Shown here piece by piece: positions 32,200-44,844 of a stretch of 64,000 bases of DNA; the stretch's first letter is position 1; the number at the start of each line of letters is the position of its first letter. Position numbers and translations under genes: made by a program. This stretch comes from Bordetella pseudohinzii (GTDB lineage: Bacteria > Pseudomonadota > Gammaproteobacteria > Burkholderiales > Burkholderiaceae_B): positions 124,001 through 188,000 of the forward strand of contig NZ_JHEP02000010.1 of the NCBI RefSeq assembly GCF_000657795.2, written 5' to 3'. The notes beneath the pieces are model-generated. The model was not told the DNA's origin and made no database searches. It worked only from the letters and a program-made list of their open reading frames with translations.

Positions 32200-33065
32200 G
32201 CGCGACCACCGTCACGGCCGTCCCGCCCCGCGCCGGCAATCGCGCCTGGGCCAAATTCAAGCGCAACAAGGTCGCCCTGGTGGGCGCCTTCATCGTGCTG
32301 TTCTTCGTCGTGCTGGCGCTGTTCGCGCCGCTGATCGCCAACCACGACCCTTTCCAGACCAGTTTCATGACCATCCGCAAGGCGCCCTCGGCGGCCTATT
32401 GGCTGGGCACCGACGAGCTGGGCCGCGATATTTTCAGCCGCATGGTCTTCGGCGCCCGGGCCTCGCTCATGGCGGGCATGGTCTCGGTCCTGATCGCCCT
32501 GGTCGTGGGCGTGCCCTTCGGGCTGGCCGCGGGGTATTTCGGCGGCTGGACCGACAGCGTCATCTCGCGCGCCACCGAGGCGCTGCTGGCCATTCCCTTC
32601 CTGATCCTGGCCATCGCCCTGGCCGCCTTCCTGGGACCGAGCCTGGTCAACGCCATGATCGCCATCGGCGTGTCGGCCGCGCCCAAGTTCATCCGCATCA
32701 CGCGCGGCCAGGTGCTGGCGGTGCGCAATGAAGACTACGTCCAGAGCGCGCGCGCCCTGGGCGCTTCGGATCTGCGCATCATCGCGCGGCATGTCTTCCC
32801 CAATGTGATGCCGCCCCTGATCGTGCAGGCCACCATCACCATCGCCACGGCCATCATCGCCGAGGCCAGCCTGTCCTTTCTGGGCTTGGGGCTGCAGCCG
32901 CCCAATCCTTCCTGGGGCTCGATGCTGAATACGGCCAAGAATTTCATGACCCAGGCGCCGTGGATGTCGATCTTTCCCGGATCGGCGATCTTTCTGGCCG
33001 TGCTGGGCTTCAATCTGCTGGGCGACGGTCTGCGTGACGCCCTGGACCCGCGTCAGGATAAGTAA
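32196..33065 (+). CDS. Peptide ABC transporter permease (DppC-like)
   Basis: A 289-residue permease partner of DppB. The N-terminal FKRNKVALVGAFIVLFFVVL is the first membrane helix, LGTDELGRDIFSRMVFGARA is the typical DppC sequence after the periplasmic section, and YVQSARALGASDLRIIARHV is the EAA loop. ATG 32196 overlaps the stop of the previous gene (ATGA). Confidence 0.93.
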   Translation: MSATTVTAVPPRAGNRAWAKFKRNKVALVGAFIVLFFVVLALFAPLIANHDPFQTSFMTIRKAPSAAYWLGTDELGRDIFSRMVFGARASLMAGMVSVLIALVVGVPFGLAAGYFGGWTDSVISRATEALLAIPFLILAIALAAFLGPSLVNAMIAIGVSAAPKFIRITRGQVLAVRNEDYVQSARALGASDLRIIARHVFPNVMPPLIVQATITIATAIIAEASLSFLGLGLQPPNPSWGSMLNTAKNFMTQAPWMSIFPGSAIFLAVLGFNLLGDGLRDALDPRQDK

Positions 33066-33068
33066 AGC

Positions 33069-34922
<1,854 letters not shown>

Positions 34923-34984
34923 GAGGACGGATACTAGGTTTGGTCTGATATTGGCGGGTGTTTCATGACGGCCATGGACGAGTT

Positions 34985-35007
34985 GGACAAATATTTGCGA
35001 TTTGTCC
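34985..35007. promoter_or_regulatory. Inverted repeat touching the methyltransferase start codon
   Basis: GGACAAAT (34985-34992) and ATTTGTCC (35000-35007) form a perfect 8-bp dyad with a 7-nt loop, ending at the base before ATG 35008. There is no normal ribosome site, so the hairpin could hide or replace it, or serve as an operator. Confidence 0.5.
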
Positions 35008-35640
35008 ATGGCAAATCTCTCTCGTCCCGGGCGCCTGCGGCGCGCCCTCGGCCGCGCGCTGTTTTCCTTGTCGCCCCGCATCGCGCAGGGCCTGGGGGTG
35101 CGCTTCCGCTACGACTCGGCCGACCGGCGCTTTCTCGAGGGGCCGGTCTTTGAATTTCTCAACCTCTGCTATCGCGGACGCCATGCCCGCTGCCTGTTCA
35201 TCGGCATGTCGCGCTACAACTGGCACTATCCGCGCCTGCTCGGCCTGGATTTCCATTCGGTGGATATCGATCCGCGCTGCGCGCGTTTCGGGCAGCCGGG
35301 CCGGCATGTCACGGGCGACGCCACGGCCTTGCGGGACCACTATCCCGCCAGCCACTTCGACGTGGTGATCGCCAACGGCATGGTGGGCTACGGCGTCGAT
35401 GACGCCGAGGCCTTCGGCCGCCTGCTGCACGGGGCGATCGATGTGCTCAGGCCTGGCGGACGGCTGATCCTCGGCTACAACGACACGCCGCGCCGCCTGG
35501 GCTTCGACATGGCGCTGGCGCTGGAGGGCTGCGGCCTGGCGCCGGAGGCGCCGCCCATACTCGGCCTGGACGGCCACACCGTGCGCTTCCCGGCGCCGGG
35601 CTGCCATCGCTATGTGTTCTTGCGCAAACCCCGGGGCTGA
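35008..35640 (+). CDS. Class I SAM-dependent methyltransferase
   Basis: A 210-residue protein. ARCLFIGMSRYNWHYPRLLG replaces the usual glycine-rich motif I, VDIDP is motif II, VIANGMVGYGVDD motif IV, and DVLRPGGRLILGYNDTP the typical motif VI. A basic N-terminus (LSRPGRLRRALGRALFSLSP) precedes. Substrate unknown. It follows the transporter operon after 85 bp. A second frame from ATG 34965 (62 codons) overlaps its start and could be a leader peptide, but it has no other support. Confidence 0.78.
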   Translation: MANLSRPGRLRRALGRALFSLSPRIAQGLGVRFRYDSADRRFLEGPVFEFLNLCYRGRHARCLFIGMSRYNWHYPRLLGLDFHSVDIDPRCARFGQPGRHVTGDATALRDHYPASHFDVVIANGMVGYGVDDAEAFGRLLHGAIDVLRPGGRLILGYNDTPRRLGFDMALALEGCGLAPEAPPILGLDGHTVRFPAPGCHRYVFLRKPRG

Positions 35641-35659
35641 CGGCCTTCGAGGGCGCGTG

Positions 35660-35677
35660 CCTGGCCCCTAGGCCAGG
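35660..35677. terminator. Perfect hairpin after the methyltransferase gene
   Basis: CCTGGCC-CCTA-GGCCAGG is a perfect 7-bp stem 20 bp past the stop. It lacks a U-run, so termination is only a possibility. Confidence 0.45.
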
Positions 35678-35760
35678 AAGACCGTCCCCGTGGCCGAGTC
35701 CGGGCCGCGGCCCGCAGGCGTTATGATGGCGGGCTTTGCTCCACCCGCCGGATGGTGTTC

Positions 35761-36309
35761 ATGGCCTTGCGCGCAACGATATATAAAGCCGACCTCAATA
35801 TTGCCGATACCGACCGCCATTATTACGGCAGCCATGGGCTGACCGTGGCGCGTCACCCTTCGGAGACCGATGAGCGCATGATGGTGCGCATCGCCGCCTT
35901 CGCCATGCATGCCGACGAATCTCTGGCCTTCACCAAGGGCCTGAGCGACACCGACGAGCCCGATATCTGGTCCAAGGACTTGACCGGCGCCGTGTCGCTG
36001 TGGATCGAGGTCGGCCAGCCCGACGAGCGCCGCATCCTGCGGGCCTGCGGCCGCGCCGAGCAAGTCGTCATCTATTGCTATGGCGGCCATGCTTCCCAGG
36101 TCTGGTGGGACGGTGTGCGCGGCAAGGTGGACCGGGCGCGCAACCTGCGCGTGGTCAACCTGCCGGCGGGCCAGACCCAGGCCCTGGCCGGGCTGGCCGA
36201 GCGCGGCATGCAGATCAACGTCAATATCTCCGACCATACGGTCTATGTGTCGGCGGCCCAGGGCGAAGTGGCCCTGGAACCCGAGGTGTGGCGCGAGGCC
36301 AGGGACTGA
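35761..36309 (+). CDS. yaeQ: YaeQ family protein
   Basis: A 182-residue protein starting MALRATIYKADLNIADTDRH, the family's typical start. TVARHPSETDERMMVRIAAF, GLSDTDEPDIWSKDLTG and SLWIEVGQPDERRILRACGR are family hallmarks. YaeQ has a restriction-endonuclease-like fold; the cellular role is not settled. ATG 35761 is preferred to ATG 35752 because family members start at this point. It converges with ubiC, 8 bp away. Confidence 0.95.
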   Translation: MALRATIYKADLNIADTDRHYYGSHGLTVARHPSETDERMMVRIAAFAMHADESLAFTKGLSDTDEPDIWSKDLTGAVSLWIEVGQPDERRILRACGRAEQVVIYCYGGHASQVWWDGVRGKVDRARNLRVVNLPAGQTQALAGLAERGMQINVNISDHTVYVSAAQGEVALEPEVWREARD

Positions 36310-36317
36310 GACCGGCG

Positions 36318-36947
36318 TCAGCCGCGCGGCTCGCTGGCGGGAATCCCGGCGCGCCGTTCATGCGCCTTGAGGGGCGGCACGCCGCGTCCGGCGCCGCGCC
36401 AGAACTGCGGCAAGAAACACTCGGCCACCAGCAGGGGCTGGCCATGGCGCCAGAACACCGAGCGGCGCGCCCACAGGAAGCGGGCGTCGGCGGCCGACAC
36501 CGAGGGCAGCCCGGCGACCATGCGGAAAAAGGGCAGGGGCGAGGCCAGCCTGCGGCAGGCAAAGGGCGAGCGGGTGACGCTGCGGTCGTGGTAGAGCATA
36601 TCGGCCAGCGGCCGCGTCAGCAGGCGCCGCATGCCTTGCCAGCTGCCATGGGAGGCGGGCAGGGGCGTGAGGCTGCGGGCCGGCACGCTGTCGATGCCGT
36701 CGATGGACATCAAGACCTCGCGCACCCATACGGCCGAACCGGGAGCGATGCGCATGGCCCGCGCCTCGTCGGGCGCCGCGCCCTGGGCATATTCGTCCAC
36801 CACGCGCAGTTGGACCTGGCCCAGCTGGCGCAGGCCGGCGGTCAGGGCGCCCGGGCGGAACAGCCAATGGCGTTGGGCAGGGGTCAGGAAAAACGGGGCG
36901 CGTGTCAGCCAGCCGGCGGCCAGCGGTGCGAGATACAGGTCAGTCAT
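36318..36947 (-). CDS. ubiC: Chorismate pyruvate-lyase
   Basis: A 209-residue UbiC-type enzyme that makes 4-hydroxybenzoate from chorismate, the first step of ubiquinone synthesis. [40 protein letters not shown] and [20 protein letters not shown] contain the conserved Arg and Glu of the active site. It is longer than the E. coli enzyme, with an extra C-terminal tail. It diverges from the pseudouridine synthase gene. Confidence 0.9.
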   Translation of the reverse strand: MTDLYLAPLAAGWLTRAPFFLTPAQRHWLFRPGALTAGLRQLGQVQLRVVDEYAQGAAPDEARAMRIAPGSAVWVREVLMSIDGIDSVPARSLTPLPASHGSWQGMRRLLTRPLADMLYHDRSVTRSPFACRRLASPLPFFRMVAGLPSVSAADARFLWARRSVFWRHGQPLLVAECFLPQFWRGAGRGVPPLKAHERRAGIPASEPRG

Positions 36948-37012
36948 GGCTACGTATTATGCCAAGACCGCCGGCGCCGATCGGCCGCCCGCCGCGCCTT
37001 ACAATACGCGCC

Positions 37013-37744
37013 ATGGAAAAAGTACGTATCTCCAAGTTGATGTCGGAGCGCGGCCTGTGCTCGCGCCGCGAGGCCGACAGCTATATCGAGCGCGGCTGGG
37101 TGCGGGTCGACGGCGTGGTCGTCTCCGAGCTTGGCGCCAAGGCCTATCCCGACCAAACGATCACGCTGGAGCGCGCCGCGCGCGCGGCGCAGACCTCGCT
37201 GGTCACCATCCTGATCAACAAGCCCATAGGCTATGTTTCCGGCCAGGCCGAAGACGGCTACAAGCCCGCCGCCGCCCTGGTCGACGCCCGCAGCCAGTAC
37301 GAGGGCGACCGCTCGCGCCGCCGTTTCGACCGCGCGCATCTTCGCGGCCTGGCCGTGGCCGGGCGCCTGGACATCGATTCCCAGGGACTGCTGGTGCTGA
37401 CCCAGGACGGCCGCATCGCCAAGCAGCTGATCGGCGAGGAGTCGGCCGTCGACAAGGAGTATCTGGTGCGTGTCGAGGGCAGGCTGGACGAGCGCGGCCT
37501 GGCGCTGCTCAACCACGGCCTGTCGCTGGACGGCAAGCCGCTCAAGCCGGCCGAGGTGCGCTGGCAGAACGACGACCAGCTGCGCTTTGTGCTGCATGAG
37601 GGCAAAAAGCGCCAGATCCGCCGCATGTGCGAACTGGTCGGCCTGAGGGTCGTGGGCCTGAAGCGCGTGCGCATCGGGCGGGTGCGCCTGGGCGATCTGC
37701 CCTTGGGGCAATGGCGCTATCTGCGCGACGACGAGCGCTTCTGA
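37013..37744 (+). CDS. rluF: 23S rRNA pseudouridine synthase, RsuA/RluF type
   Basis: A 243-residue protein with an N-terminal S4 RNA-binding domain ([20 protein letters not shown]) and a catalytic domain with the nucleophilic Asp in [27 protein letters not shown] and [17 protein letters not shown] further match RluF, which modifies U2604 of 23S rRNA. TACAAT at 37000-37005 is 7 nt before ATG 37013, so the mRNA may be leaderless. The RluF rather than RluB/RluE assignment rests on overall layout. Confidence 0.85.
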   Translation: MEKVRISKLMSERGLCSRREADSYIERGWVRVDGVVVSELGAKAYPDQTITLERAARAAQTSLVTILINKPIGYVSGQAEDGYKPAAALVDARSQYEGDRSRRRFDRAHLRGLAVAGRLDIDSQGLLVLTQDGRIAKQLIGEESAVDKEYLVRVEGRLDERGLALLNHGLSLDGKPLKPAEVRWQNDDQLRFVLHEGKKRQIRRMCELVGLRVVGLKRVRIGRVRLGDLPLGQWRYLRDDERF

Positions 37745-37814
37745 GCCGCTTGCGGCCGGCCTTATTTGTATCAGCTTCGCGCAAACTAATTTCAGTACAT
37801 TACAAACAGGGCGC

Positions 37815-38747
37815 TCAGACTGTGTGAGGGAACAGCCTGGCGCTATGCTTTTTGCCCGGCCCCTGCATGCCGAGCCGCTCCATCAGGAATTCGATGAAGA
37901 TGCGCGTCTTGGCGGGCAGCAGCCGGGTGTCCGTGACCGCGTAGACCGGGAAGGGGCCGGCATGCCAATCCGGCAGCACCCGTTCCAGGGGGCGGCCTTC
38001 ATTGCCGGGCGTGCTGCCCAGGATGGCGATCCCCGCGCCCAGCCCTGTCAGGCTGCGCAGCATGGACACGCTATTGACCGAATAACGCTTGCCCGGCGTG
38101 ACCTCGAGCTGCTGCTGCCCATCGGTCAGCGGCCATCGGGTGACGCGGCCGGCATGCCCCACCCGGAACTCCAGGCACTCATGTTTGACCAGATCATCCG
38201 GATGCCGCGGCCGGCCATGCCGGTCGAGGTAGTCCGGCGACGCATACAGATAGGCGGGCAGCATGCCCAGCAGGCGCGCGATCTGGGTGGAGTCCGGCAG
38301 CTCGCCCACCTCGATGGCGACGTCGCAGGCCTGGAACACCCGGTTGGCATGCTCCGGGCTGGCGATGTCGAGGTAGAAGTCCACCTCGGGGTAGCGCTGG
38401 GAAAAGGCGACGAAGCACTCGGCCAGGAACTCCGTGCCGAAATCGGCCGGCAGGTTCACGCGCAGCGGGCCCGAGGGCGTTTCCAGCAGGTTTTGCAGTT
38501 CTTCATGCACCACCTGGGCTTCGGCCACGATGCGCTGGCAACGGTCGAAGTACAGCTGTCCAGCCGCGGTCAGTTCGACTTTGCGCGTCGTGCGGGCCAG
38601 CAGTTGCAGGCCGACGGAGCGCTCCAGCTCGGCCACCTGGCGCGACAGCGTCGATTTGGGAATGCCGAGGTTTTCGGCCGCGCGGCTGAAGTTGCGCGTC
38701 TTGGCCACCTCGACGAAGAGTTCCATGCCTTGGAGTCGATTGTTCAT
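37815..38747 (-). CDS. LysR-type regulator divergent from RND efflux operon
   Basis: A 310-residue LysR regulator of the large AaeR/CrgA-like group. The helix-turn-helix is FVEVAKTRNFSRAAENLGIP followed by KSTLSRQVAELERSVGLQLL; the effector domain follows. It is divergent from acrA-acrB-oprM, with 190 bp between, so it is the likely local regulator of the pump. TetR regulators are more common next to such pumps, although LysR ones (e.g. BpeT, MexT, AxyR-like contexts) are known. Confidence 0.9.
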   Translation of the reverse strand: MNNRLQGMELFVEVAKTRNFSRAAENLGIPKSTLSRQVAELERSVGLQLLARTTRKVELTAAGQLYFDRCQRIVAEAQVVHEELQNLLETPSGPLRVNLPADFGTEFLAECFVAFSQRYPEVDFYLDIASPEHANRVFQACDVAIEVGELPDSTQIARLLGMLPAYLYASPDYLDRHGRPRHPDDLVKHECLEFRVGHAGRVTRWPLTDGQQQLEVTPGKRYSVNSVSMLRSLTGLGAGIAILGSTPGNEGRPLERVLPDWHAGPFPVYAVTDTRLLPAKTRIFIEFLMERLGMQGPGKKHSARLFPHTV

Positions 38748-38937
38748 GGAGCGTCAGCTTAATGTCTGGGAAGCAGATTAATTGTCCCATAAATGGAATG
38801 ATGTTTTCGTATCGTCCGACTTTGTTTCTCGGACGGGATAACGGAAAATGTGGCGTTTTGCATCGCAGCAAAACGAGTACCCGCGCACGGGCGTGCAGGC
38901 CCGCCGTCGGGGAGATGTTGGATTCGGGAAGGATCAG
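38748..38937. promoter_or_regulatory. Control region of the efflux operon
   Basis: It holds the AT-rich dyad CCATAAATGG (38787-38796) and a perfect 7-bp hairpin CGTCCGA/TCGGACG with a 9-nt loop (38813-38835). The first is a candidate LysR site. The leader to the acrA ATG is about 100 nt and ends with GGAAGGA. Confidence 0.5.
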
Positions 38938-40134
38938 ATGAAGAACAAGAAGCAGGTTTGGCGCGGCGCGGCCGCGCTTTCGGCGATGGCGCTGGCCCTC
39001 GCATTGGCCGGCTGCGGCAAAGAGCAGGCCGCGCCTCAGGCAAACAAGCCCCAGGTCGGGGTGGTGACCCTCAAGTCGCAGTCTGTTTCGCTTTCCACCG
39101 AATTGCCGGGCCGCACGTCGGCCTTCCGTATCGCCGAGGTGAGGCCGCAGGTCAGCGGCATCGTGCAGAAGCGCCTCTTTACCGAGGGCGGTGAGGTGCG
39201 CGCCGGCCAGCAGCTCTACCAGATCGACCCCGCGCTCTACCAGGCAAGCTATGACAGCGGCAAGGCCGCGCTGGCGCGCGCCCAGGCCCAGCTGCGCACG
39301 GCCGCGCTGCTGGTGGACCGCTACAAGCCGCTGGTCGAGACCCGCGCGGTCAGCCGCCAGACCTATGACGACGCCGTGGCCGCGCGCGACCAGGCCAATG
39401 CCGATGTGCTGTCGGCCAAGGCCGCGCTGGAGACGGCCCGCATCAACCTGGTTTACACCAAGGTGCTGTCGCCCATCGATGGCATCATCGGCCGCTCTCT
39501 CGTGACCGAGGGCGCCCTGGTGACCGCCAACCAGTCCGGCGCGATCGCCTCGGTGCAGCAGATCGATCCCATTTATGTCGATGTGACCCAATCCAGTGTG
39601 CAGCTGCTGCGCCTGAAGAACGCGATGGCCAGCGGCCAGCTGCAGCAGGCCGACGGCGCCCAGGCCGCCAAGGTCACGCTGATGCTGGAGGACGGCAGCA
39701 CCTATGCCGAGGCCGGCAAGCTGGAGTTTTCCGAAGTGACGGTGGACCCCACCACGGGTTCGGTGACCTTGCGCGCGGTGTTTCCCAACCCCAAGCATCA
39801 GCTGCTGCCCGGCATGTTCGTGCGCGCCCGCCTGGCGCAGGGCGTGGCCAATGACGGCCTGCTCGTGCCGCAGCGCGGCGTGACCCGCAGCCAGCGCGGC
39901 CTGCCGACCGCCCTGGTGGTCAATGCCGAGAACAAGGTCGAGCTGCGCGAGCTGGTGACCGACCGCGCGCTGGGGGACCAGTGGCTGGTCACCAAGGGCC
40001 TGGCCGCGGGCGACCGCGTCATCGTCGAGGGCCTGCAGTCGGTGCGTCCGGGTATCGAGGTCAATGCTCAGGAATATCAGGCCCGCGCAGCCGCGCCGGC
40101 CGGGCAGGGCGGCCAGGCGCCGGCGGCCAAGTAA
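38938..40134 (+). CDS. acrA: RND efflux periplasmic adaptor lipoprotein (AcrA/MexA type)
   Basis: A 398-residue membrane-fusion lipoprotein joining the RND pump to its outer channel. The lipobox LAGC is at the end of the signal peptide (Cys about 24). GRTSAFRIAEVRPQVSGIVQ and LFTEGGEVRAGQQLYQIDPA form the lipoyl-like halves around a coiled-coil hairpin; YVDVTQSSVQLLRLKNAMAS follows in the beta-barrel. ATG 38938 is chosen for GGAAGGA 4-10 nt upstream and for the signal peptide. It is the first gene of a three-gene operon. Confidence 0.94.
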   Translation: MKNKKQVWRGAAALSAMALALALAGCGKEQAAPQANKPQVGVVTLKSQSVSLSTELPGRTSAFRIAEVRPQVSGIVQKRLFTEGGEVRAGQQLYQIDPALYQASYDSGKAALARAQAQLRTAALLVDRYKPLVETRAVSRQTYDDAVAARDQANADVLSAKAALETARINLVYTKVLSPIDGIIGRSLVTEGALVTANQSGAIASVQQIDPIYVDVTQSSVQLLRLKNAMASGQLQQADGAQAAKVTLMLEDGSTYAEAGKLEFSEVTVDPTTGSVTLRAVFPNPKHQLLPGMFVRARLAQGVANDGLLVPQRGVTRSQRGLPTALVVNAENKVELRELVTDRALGDQWLVTKGLAAGDRVIVEGLQSVRPGIEVNAQEYQARAAAPAGQGGQAPAAK

Positions 40135-40146
40135 GGGAGCCAGCGC

Positions 40147-43100
40147 ATGGCAAAGTTTTTTATCGACAGGCCGGTCTTCGCCTGGGTGATCGCCATCGTC
40201 CTGATGATGGCCGGCGCCTTGTCCATCCTCAATCTGCCGGTGGCGCAATATCCCAATATCGCGCCGCCCGCCATCGCCATCAACGTGACCTACCCGGGCG
40301 CCTCGGCGCAGACCGTGCAGGACACGGTGGTCCAGGTGATCGAGCAGCAGATGAACGGCATCGACAACCTGGAGTACATCTCTTCGGAGAGTAATTCCGA
40401 CGGCAGCGTCGCCATTACGCTGACCTTCCGCCAGGGCACCAATCCGGACACGGCCCAGGTGCAGGTGCAGAACAAGCTGGCCGTGGCCCAGCCGCTGCTG
40501 CCGCAGGAAGTGCAGCAGCAAGGCATACGGGTGACCAAGGCGACCAAGAACTTCCTGATCGTCGCCGGCTTCGTCTCCTCCGATGGCAGCATGGACAAGT
40601 CGGACCTTGCCGACTATGTGGCGTCCTATGTGCAGGATCCGATCAGCCGCACGCGCGGCGTGGGGGACTTCCAGCTGTTCGGCGCCTCGTATGCGATGCG
40701 GGTCTGGCTCAGCCCCGAAAAGCTCATCAATTACAACCTGGCCGCCTCCGACGTCACCAACGCCATCAAGGAGCAGAACGTCCAGGTGTCCTCGGGCCAG
40801 CTGGGCGGCCTGCCGGCCACGCGCGGCCAGCAATTGAACGCCACCGTCATCGGCCCCACCCGCCTGCAGACGCCGGAGGAGTTCGGCGACATCCTGCTCA
40901 AGGTCAACACCGACGGCTCGCAGGTGCGCCTGCGCGACGTCGCCAAGATCGAGCTGGGCGCGCAGGGTTATTCCATCGACAGCTATTACAACGGCAAGCC
41001 CGCTTCGGGCCTGGCGGTCAAGCTGGCCACCGGCGCCAATGCGCTGGATACGGCGCAGGCGGTGCGCGAGACCATCAATAGCCTCAAGCCCTATTTCCCG
41101 CCGGGCATGGAGGTGGTCTATCCCTACGACACGACGCCCTTTGTCAGCCTGTCCATCGAGAGCGTGATCCACACGCTTTTCGAGGCCATCGTGCTCGTGT
41201 TCCTGGTGATGTACCTCTTCCTGCAGAATGTGCGCGCCACCCTCATCCCGACCCTGGCCGTGCCGGTGGTGCTGCTGGGCACCTTCGGGGTGCTGGCCGC
41301 ATTCGGCTATTCCATCAATACTCTGACCATGTTCGGCATGGTGCTGGCCATCGGCCTGCTGGTCGATGACGCCATCGTGGTGGTGGAAAACGTCGAGCGC
41401 GTCATGGCCGAGGAGGGCTTGTCGCCCAAGGCCGCCACGCGCAAGTCCATGGGCCAGATCACCGGCGCGCTGATCGGCATCGCCATGGTGCTGTCGGCCG
41501 TGTTCATTCCCATGGCCTTTTTCGGCGGCTCCACGGGCGTGATCTATCGCCAGTTCTCGATCACCATTGTTTCGTCCATGGTGCTGTCGGTCATCGTGGC
41601 CATCGTCTTCACGCCGGCCTTGTGCGCCACGCTGCTCAAGCCCATCCCCAAGGGCCATCACGGCACCAAGAAGGGCTTTTTCGGCTGGTTCAACCGCATG
41701 TTCGAGCGCTCCACGGACGGCTATGCCAATACCGTGGCGCGCACGATGACGCGCGGCAAGCGCATGCTGGTCATCTACCTGGCGCTCATCCTGGCCATGG
41801 GCTGGCTGTTTACGCGCATCCCGACGGCCTTCCTGCCCGAGGAAGACCAGGGCATTCTGTTTGCCCAGGTGCAGGCGCCGGCCGGCGCCAGCGCCGAGCG
41901 CACCAAGGTCGTGATCGATCAGGCCGTGAACTACCTGCTCGAAAACGAGAAGGAGTCCGTGGCCTCGGTGTTCGCGGTCTCGGGCTTTTCCTTCGGCGGC
42001 CGGGGCCAGAACGCGGCCATCCTCTTCATCAAGCTGCGTGACTGGAAGGAACGCCAGGCCGCCAGCCAGCGGGCCGCGGCGGTGGCGCAGCGCGCCAATG
42101 GCTATTTCTTCGGCCATATCCGCGACGCCCAGGCCTTTGTCTTCGCGCCGCCGGCCGTGATGGAGCTGGGCAACGCCAGCGGCTTTGACTTCATGCTGCA
42201 GGACCGCGCCGGCGTGGGCCACGAAAAACTGCTGGCCGCGCGCAATCAGCTCCTGGGCGAGGCCGCGCAAAGCCCCGTGCTGGCCCGCGTGCGCCCCAAT
42301 GGTATCGAGGACGCGCCCCAGTACCAGCTGGACATCGACCGCGAGAAAGCGCGCGCGCTGGGCGTGGCCATCGCCGACATCAACAGCACCTTGGCCACGG
42401 CCTGGGGCTCGTCGTATGTCAATGATTTCATCGACCGCGGCCGCGTCAAGAAGGTGTTCGTGCAGGGCGAGGCGGCCTCGCGCATGCTGCCCGAGGACCT
42501 GGAAAAATGGTATGTCCGCAATGCCTCGGGCGACATGGTGCCGTTCTCGGCTTTCGCCAAGGCGCACTGGACCTATGGGCCGCAGAAGCTGAACCGCTAC
42601 AACGGCGTGCCCTCCTACAACATCCAGGGCGAGGCGGCGCCGGGACGCAGTTCGGGCGACGCCATGGCCGAGATGGAACGCCTGGCCGCCAAGTTGCCCG
42701 CGGGGATAGGCTACGAATGGACCGGCCTGTCGCATGAAGAACGGCTCTCCGGCGCCCAGGCGCCCGCCTTGTACGCGATCTCGCTGATCGTGGTCTTTCT
42801 CTGCCTGGCGGCGCTCTATGAAAGCTGGAGCGTTCCGACCGCGGTCATGCTGGTGGTGCCGCTGGGCGTGCTCGGGGCATTGGCCGCCACGTTGTTGCGC
42901 GGCCTGTCCAACGACGTCTATTTCCAGGTCGGCCTGCTCACGACAGTGGGCCTGGCGGCCAAGAACGCGATCCTGATCGTGGAATTCGCCAAGGAGCACT
43001 ATGAGCAGGGCGCCAGCCTGGTCGAAGCGGCGGTGCACGCGGCGCGCCAGCGCCTGCGGCCCATCCTGATGACCTCCATGGCCTTCATCCTCGGCGTGGT

Positions 43101-43317
43101 GCCCCTGGCCATCTCCAATGGCGCGGGCTCCGGCAGCCAGCACGCCATCGGCACCGGCGTGATCGGCGGCATGTTGTCCGGCACCTTCCTGGCGATTTTC
43201 TTCGTGCCCCTGTTCTTCGTGCTGATCCTGCGCCTGTTCAAGGTCAGGCGCCTGACCGAAATCCGCGCGCAGGAAGAGGCGGCGCACCCTCATTCCAACG
43301 GAGATCAGCAGCAATGA
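40147..43317 (+). CDS. acrB: RND multidrug efflux pump (AcrB/MexB, HAE1)
   Basis: A 1056-residue proton-driven drug exporter of full family length. [20 protein letters not shown] is the first of 12 membrane helices. The proton relay is intact: Asp407-Asp408 ([12 protein letters not shown]) and Lys939 ([13 protein letters not shown]). Two large periplasmic loops hold the drug pockets. GGAG lies 8 nt before ATG 40147. Together with acrA and oprM it forms a tripartite pump likely to export several antibiotics or dyes. A very long opposite-strand frame across it is a composition artefact. Confidence 0.97.
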   Translation: MAKFFIDRPVFAWVIAIVLMMAGALSILNLPVAQYPNIAPPAIAINVTYPGASAQTVQDTVVQVIEQQMNGIDNLEYISSESNSDGSVAITLTFRQGTNPDTAQVQVQNKLAVAQPLLPQEVQQQGIRVTKATKNFLIVAGFVSSDGSMDKSDLADYVASYVQDPISRTRGVGDFQLFGASYAMRVWLSPEKLINYNLAASDVTNAIKEQNVQVSSGQLGGLPATRGQQLNATVIGPTRLQTPEEFGDILLKVNTDGSQVRLRDVAKIELGAQGYSIDSYYNGKPASGLAVKLATGANALDTAQAVRETINSLKPYFPPGMEVVYPYDTTPFVSLSIESVIHTLFEAIVLVFLVMYLFLQNVRATLIPTLAVPVVLLGTFGVLAAFGYSINTLTMFGMVLAIGLLVDDAIVVVENVERVMAEEGLSPKAATRKSMGQITGALIGIAMVLSAVFIPMAFFGGSTGVIYRQFSITIVSSMVLSVIVAIVFTPALCATLLKPIPKGHHGTKKGFFGWFNRMFERSTDGYANTVARTMTRGKRMLVIYLALILAMGWLFTRIPTAFLPEEDQGILFAQVQAPAGASAERTKVVIDQAVNYLLENEKESVASVFAVSGFSFGGRGQNAAILFIKLRDWKERQAASQRAAAVAQRANGYFFGHIRDAQAFVFAPPAVMELGNASGFDFMLQDRAGVGHEKLLAARNQLLGEAAQSPVLARVRPNGIEDAPQYQLDIDREKARALGVAIADINSTLATAWGSSYVNDFIDRGRVKKVFVQGEAASRMLPEDLEKWYVRNASGDMVPFSAFAKAHWTYGPQKLNRYNGVPSYNIQGEAAPGRSSGDAMAEMERLAAKLPAGIGYEWTGLSHEERLSGAQAPALYAISLIVVFLCLAALYESWSVPTAVMLVVPLGVLGALAATLLRGLSNDVYFQVGLLTTVGLAAKNAILIVEFAKEHYEQGASLVEAAVHAARQRLRPILMTSMAFILGVVPLAISNGAGSGSQHAIGTGVIGGMLSGTFLAIFFVPLFFVLILRLFKVRRLTEIRAQEEAAHPHSNGDQQQ

Positions 43318-44777
43318 TCCCCAGCATGAAAACCCTGTTGTCCCTATCGCTGGCCGGCGCCCTGGCCGGCTGCTCGCTGGCGCCCAAGTACGAGCGCCCC
43401 GAGGCGCCCATCGACGCGGCCTACCCCAGCGGCCCGGCCTATGGCGCGGCGGTCCAGCCGGCCGCCGGGCAGGTGGCGGCCGCCGACGTGGGTTGGCGCG
43501 ATTTCTTCCGCGATCCGCTGCTGCAGCGCATCCTGGAGCTGACGCTGGAGAATAACCGCGACCTGCGCGTGGCCGCGCTCAATGTCGAGGCCGCGCGGGC
43601 GCAGTACCGCATCCAGCGCGCCGACCTCCTGCCCTCGGTGGGCGTGGCCGGCGACGCTTCGGCGCAGCGCCTGCCCGGCGACCTGACCCAATCGGGCAAC
43701 CCGCAGATCTCGCGCCAGTATCGCGTGGGCGGCGCCATCGCCTCCTGGGAGCTGGACCTCTTCGGCCGCATCCAGAGCCTGAGCGAGGAGGCCTTGCAGA
43801 CCTACCTGGCCCAGGACGAGACGCGCATCGCCACCCAGCTGACGCTGATTTCCGAGACGGCCAATGCCTATTTGACCTTGCGGGCCGACCAGGAGCTGCT
43901 CCAGCTGACCCAGGACACCCTGTCTTCGCAGCAGGACTCCTACAAGCTCACCAAGCAAAGCTACGACCAGGGCGTGGCGACCGCGCTGGACCTGAGCCAG
44001 GCGGAGATCTCCCTGCGCACGGCCGAGCGCAACCAGGCCCAGTATCTGCGCCAGGTGGCCCAGGACCGCAATGCGCTCACGCTGCTGGTGGGCCAGCCGC
44101 TGCCGCCCGAGCTGCAGAACCAGCTGGAAGGGGCCACGCGCCTGCCGGATGACATCGTCATCGCCGACCTGCCGGCCGGGCTGCCTTCGGACCTGCTGGC
44201 GCGCCGCCCGGATGTGCGCGCCGCCGAGCATGTGCTGCGGGGAGCCAATGCCAATATCGGCGCGGCGCGCGCGGCTTTCTTCCCCGCCATCAGCCTGACC
44301 GGTTCGGCCGGTACGGCCAGCGCCTCGCTGGGCGGGCTGTTCAAGGCCGGTTCGGGCGCCTGGAGTTTTGCGCCGCAGATCACGCTGCCCATTTTCGCGG
44401 GCGGCTCGCTCATGGCCAATCTCGATCTCGCCCATGTGCGCAAGCGCATCGAAGTGGCCAACTACGAGAAGGCCATCCAGAGCGGCTTCCGGGAAGTGGC
44501 CGACGGCCTGGCCGGGCGCGCGACGCTGGACCAGCAGATCGGCGCGCAGCGCCAGCTGGTCGATGCCAGCCAGCGCGCCTACACGCTGGCCGATCAGCGC
44601 TTTCGGCAGGGGGTGGACAACTACCTGAGCGTGCTGGATTCGCAGCGTTCGCTGTACGCGGCGCAGCAGGTGCTGATCGCCACCCGCCTGGCGCGCCTGT
44701 CCAATCTGATCAGCCTGTATAAATCCCTGGGCGGCGGTTGGACGGAGCGTACGGTGACGGCGGCGCCGCAGGGCTAG
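43314..44777 (+). CDS. oprM: Outer-membrane efflux channel lipoprotein (OprM type)
   Basis: A 487-residue TolC-family factor. The lipobox LAGC follows [16 protein letters not shown]; the NodT-type repeated coiled-coil domains include [20 protein letters not shown] and [23 protein letters not shown] 43314 overlaps the acrB stop; M5 at 43326 is an alternative start. It completes the pump operon and is followed by a 16-bp terminator. Confidence 0.94.
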   Translation: MIPSMKTLLSLSLAGALAGCSLAPKYERPEAPIDAAYPSGPAYGAAVQPAAGQVAAADVGWRDFFRDPLLQRILELTLENNRDLRVAALNVEAARAQYRIQRADLLPSVGVAGDASAQRLPGDLTQSGNPQISRQYRVGGAIASWELDLFGRIQSLSEEALQTYLAQDETRIATQLTLISETANAYLTLRADQELLQLTQDTLSSQQDSYKLTKQSYDQGVATALDLSQAEISLRTAERNQAQYLRQVAQDRNALTLLVGQPLPPELQNQLEGATRLPDDIVIADLPAGLPSDLLARRPDVRAAEHVLRGANANIGAARAAFFPAISLTGSAGTASASLGGLFKAGSGAWSFAPQITLPIFAGGSLMANLDLAHVRKRIEVANYEKAIQSGFREVADGLAGRATLDQQIGAQRQLVDASQRAYTLADQRFRQGVDNYLSVLDSQRSLYAAQQVLIATRLARLSNLISLYKSLGGGWTERTVTAAPQG

Positions 44778-44796
44778 CCGCGTCCTGGTTGAACGC

Positions 44797-44844
44797 GGGC
44801 CGGGCAAACACGTTTTTGCGTGTTTGCCCGGCCCGTTCTTATTT
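44797..44844 (+). terminator. Strong intrinsic terminator of the efflux operon
   Basis: GGGCCGGGCAAACACG (44797-44812) pairs perfectly with CGTGTTTGCCCGGCCC (44819-44834) over a 6-nt loop, followed by GTTCTTATTT. A 16-bp stem is unusually long. Confidence 0.88.

Noticed and set aside
36999..37013. A firm promoter call for the RluF-like gene
   Set aside because: TACAAT is well placed for a leaderless start, but no convincing -35 was found, so it is only mentioned in the gene entry.
38503..43314. A 1603-codon opposite-strand open frame across acrA/acrB
   Set aside because: It is antisense to clearly recognisable efflux genes, His/Gln/Gly/Ala-rich with no domains, and results from high GC at third positions.
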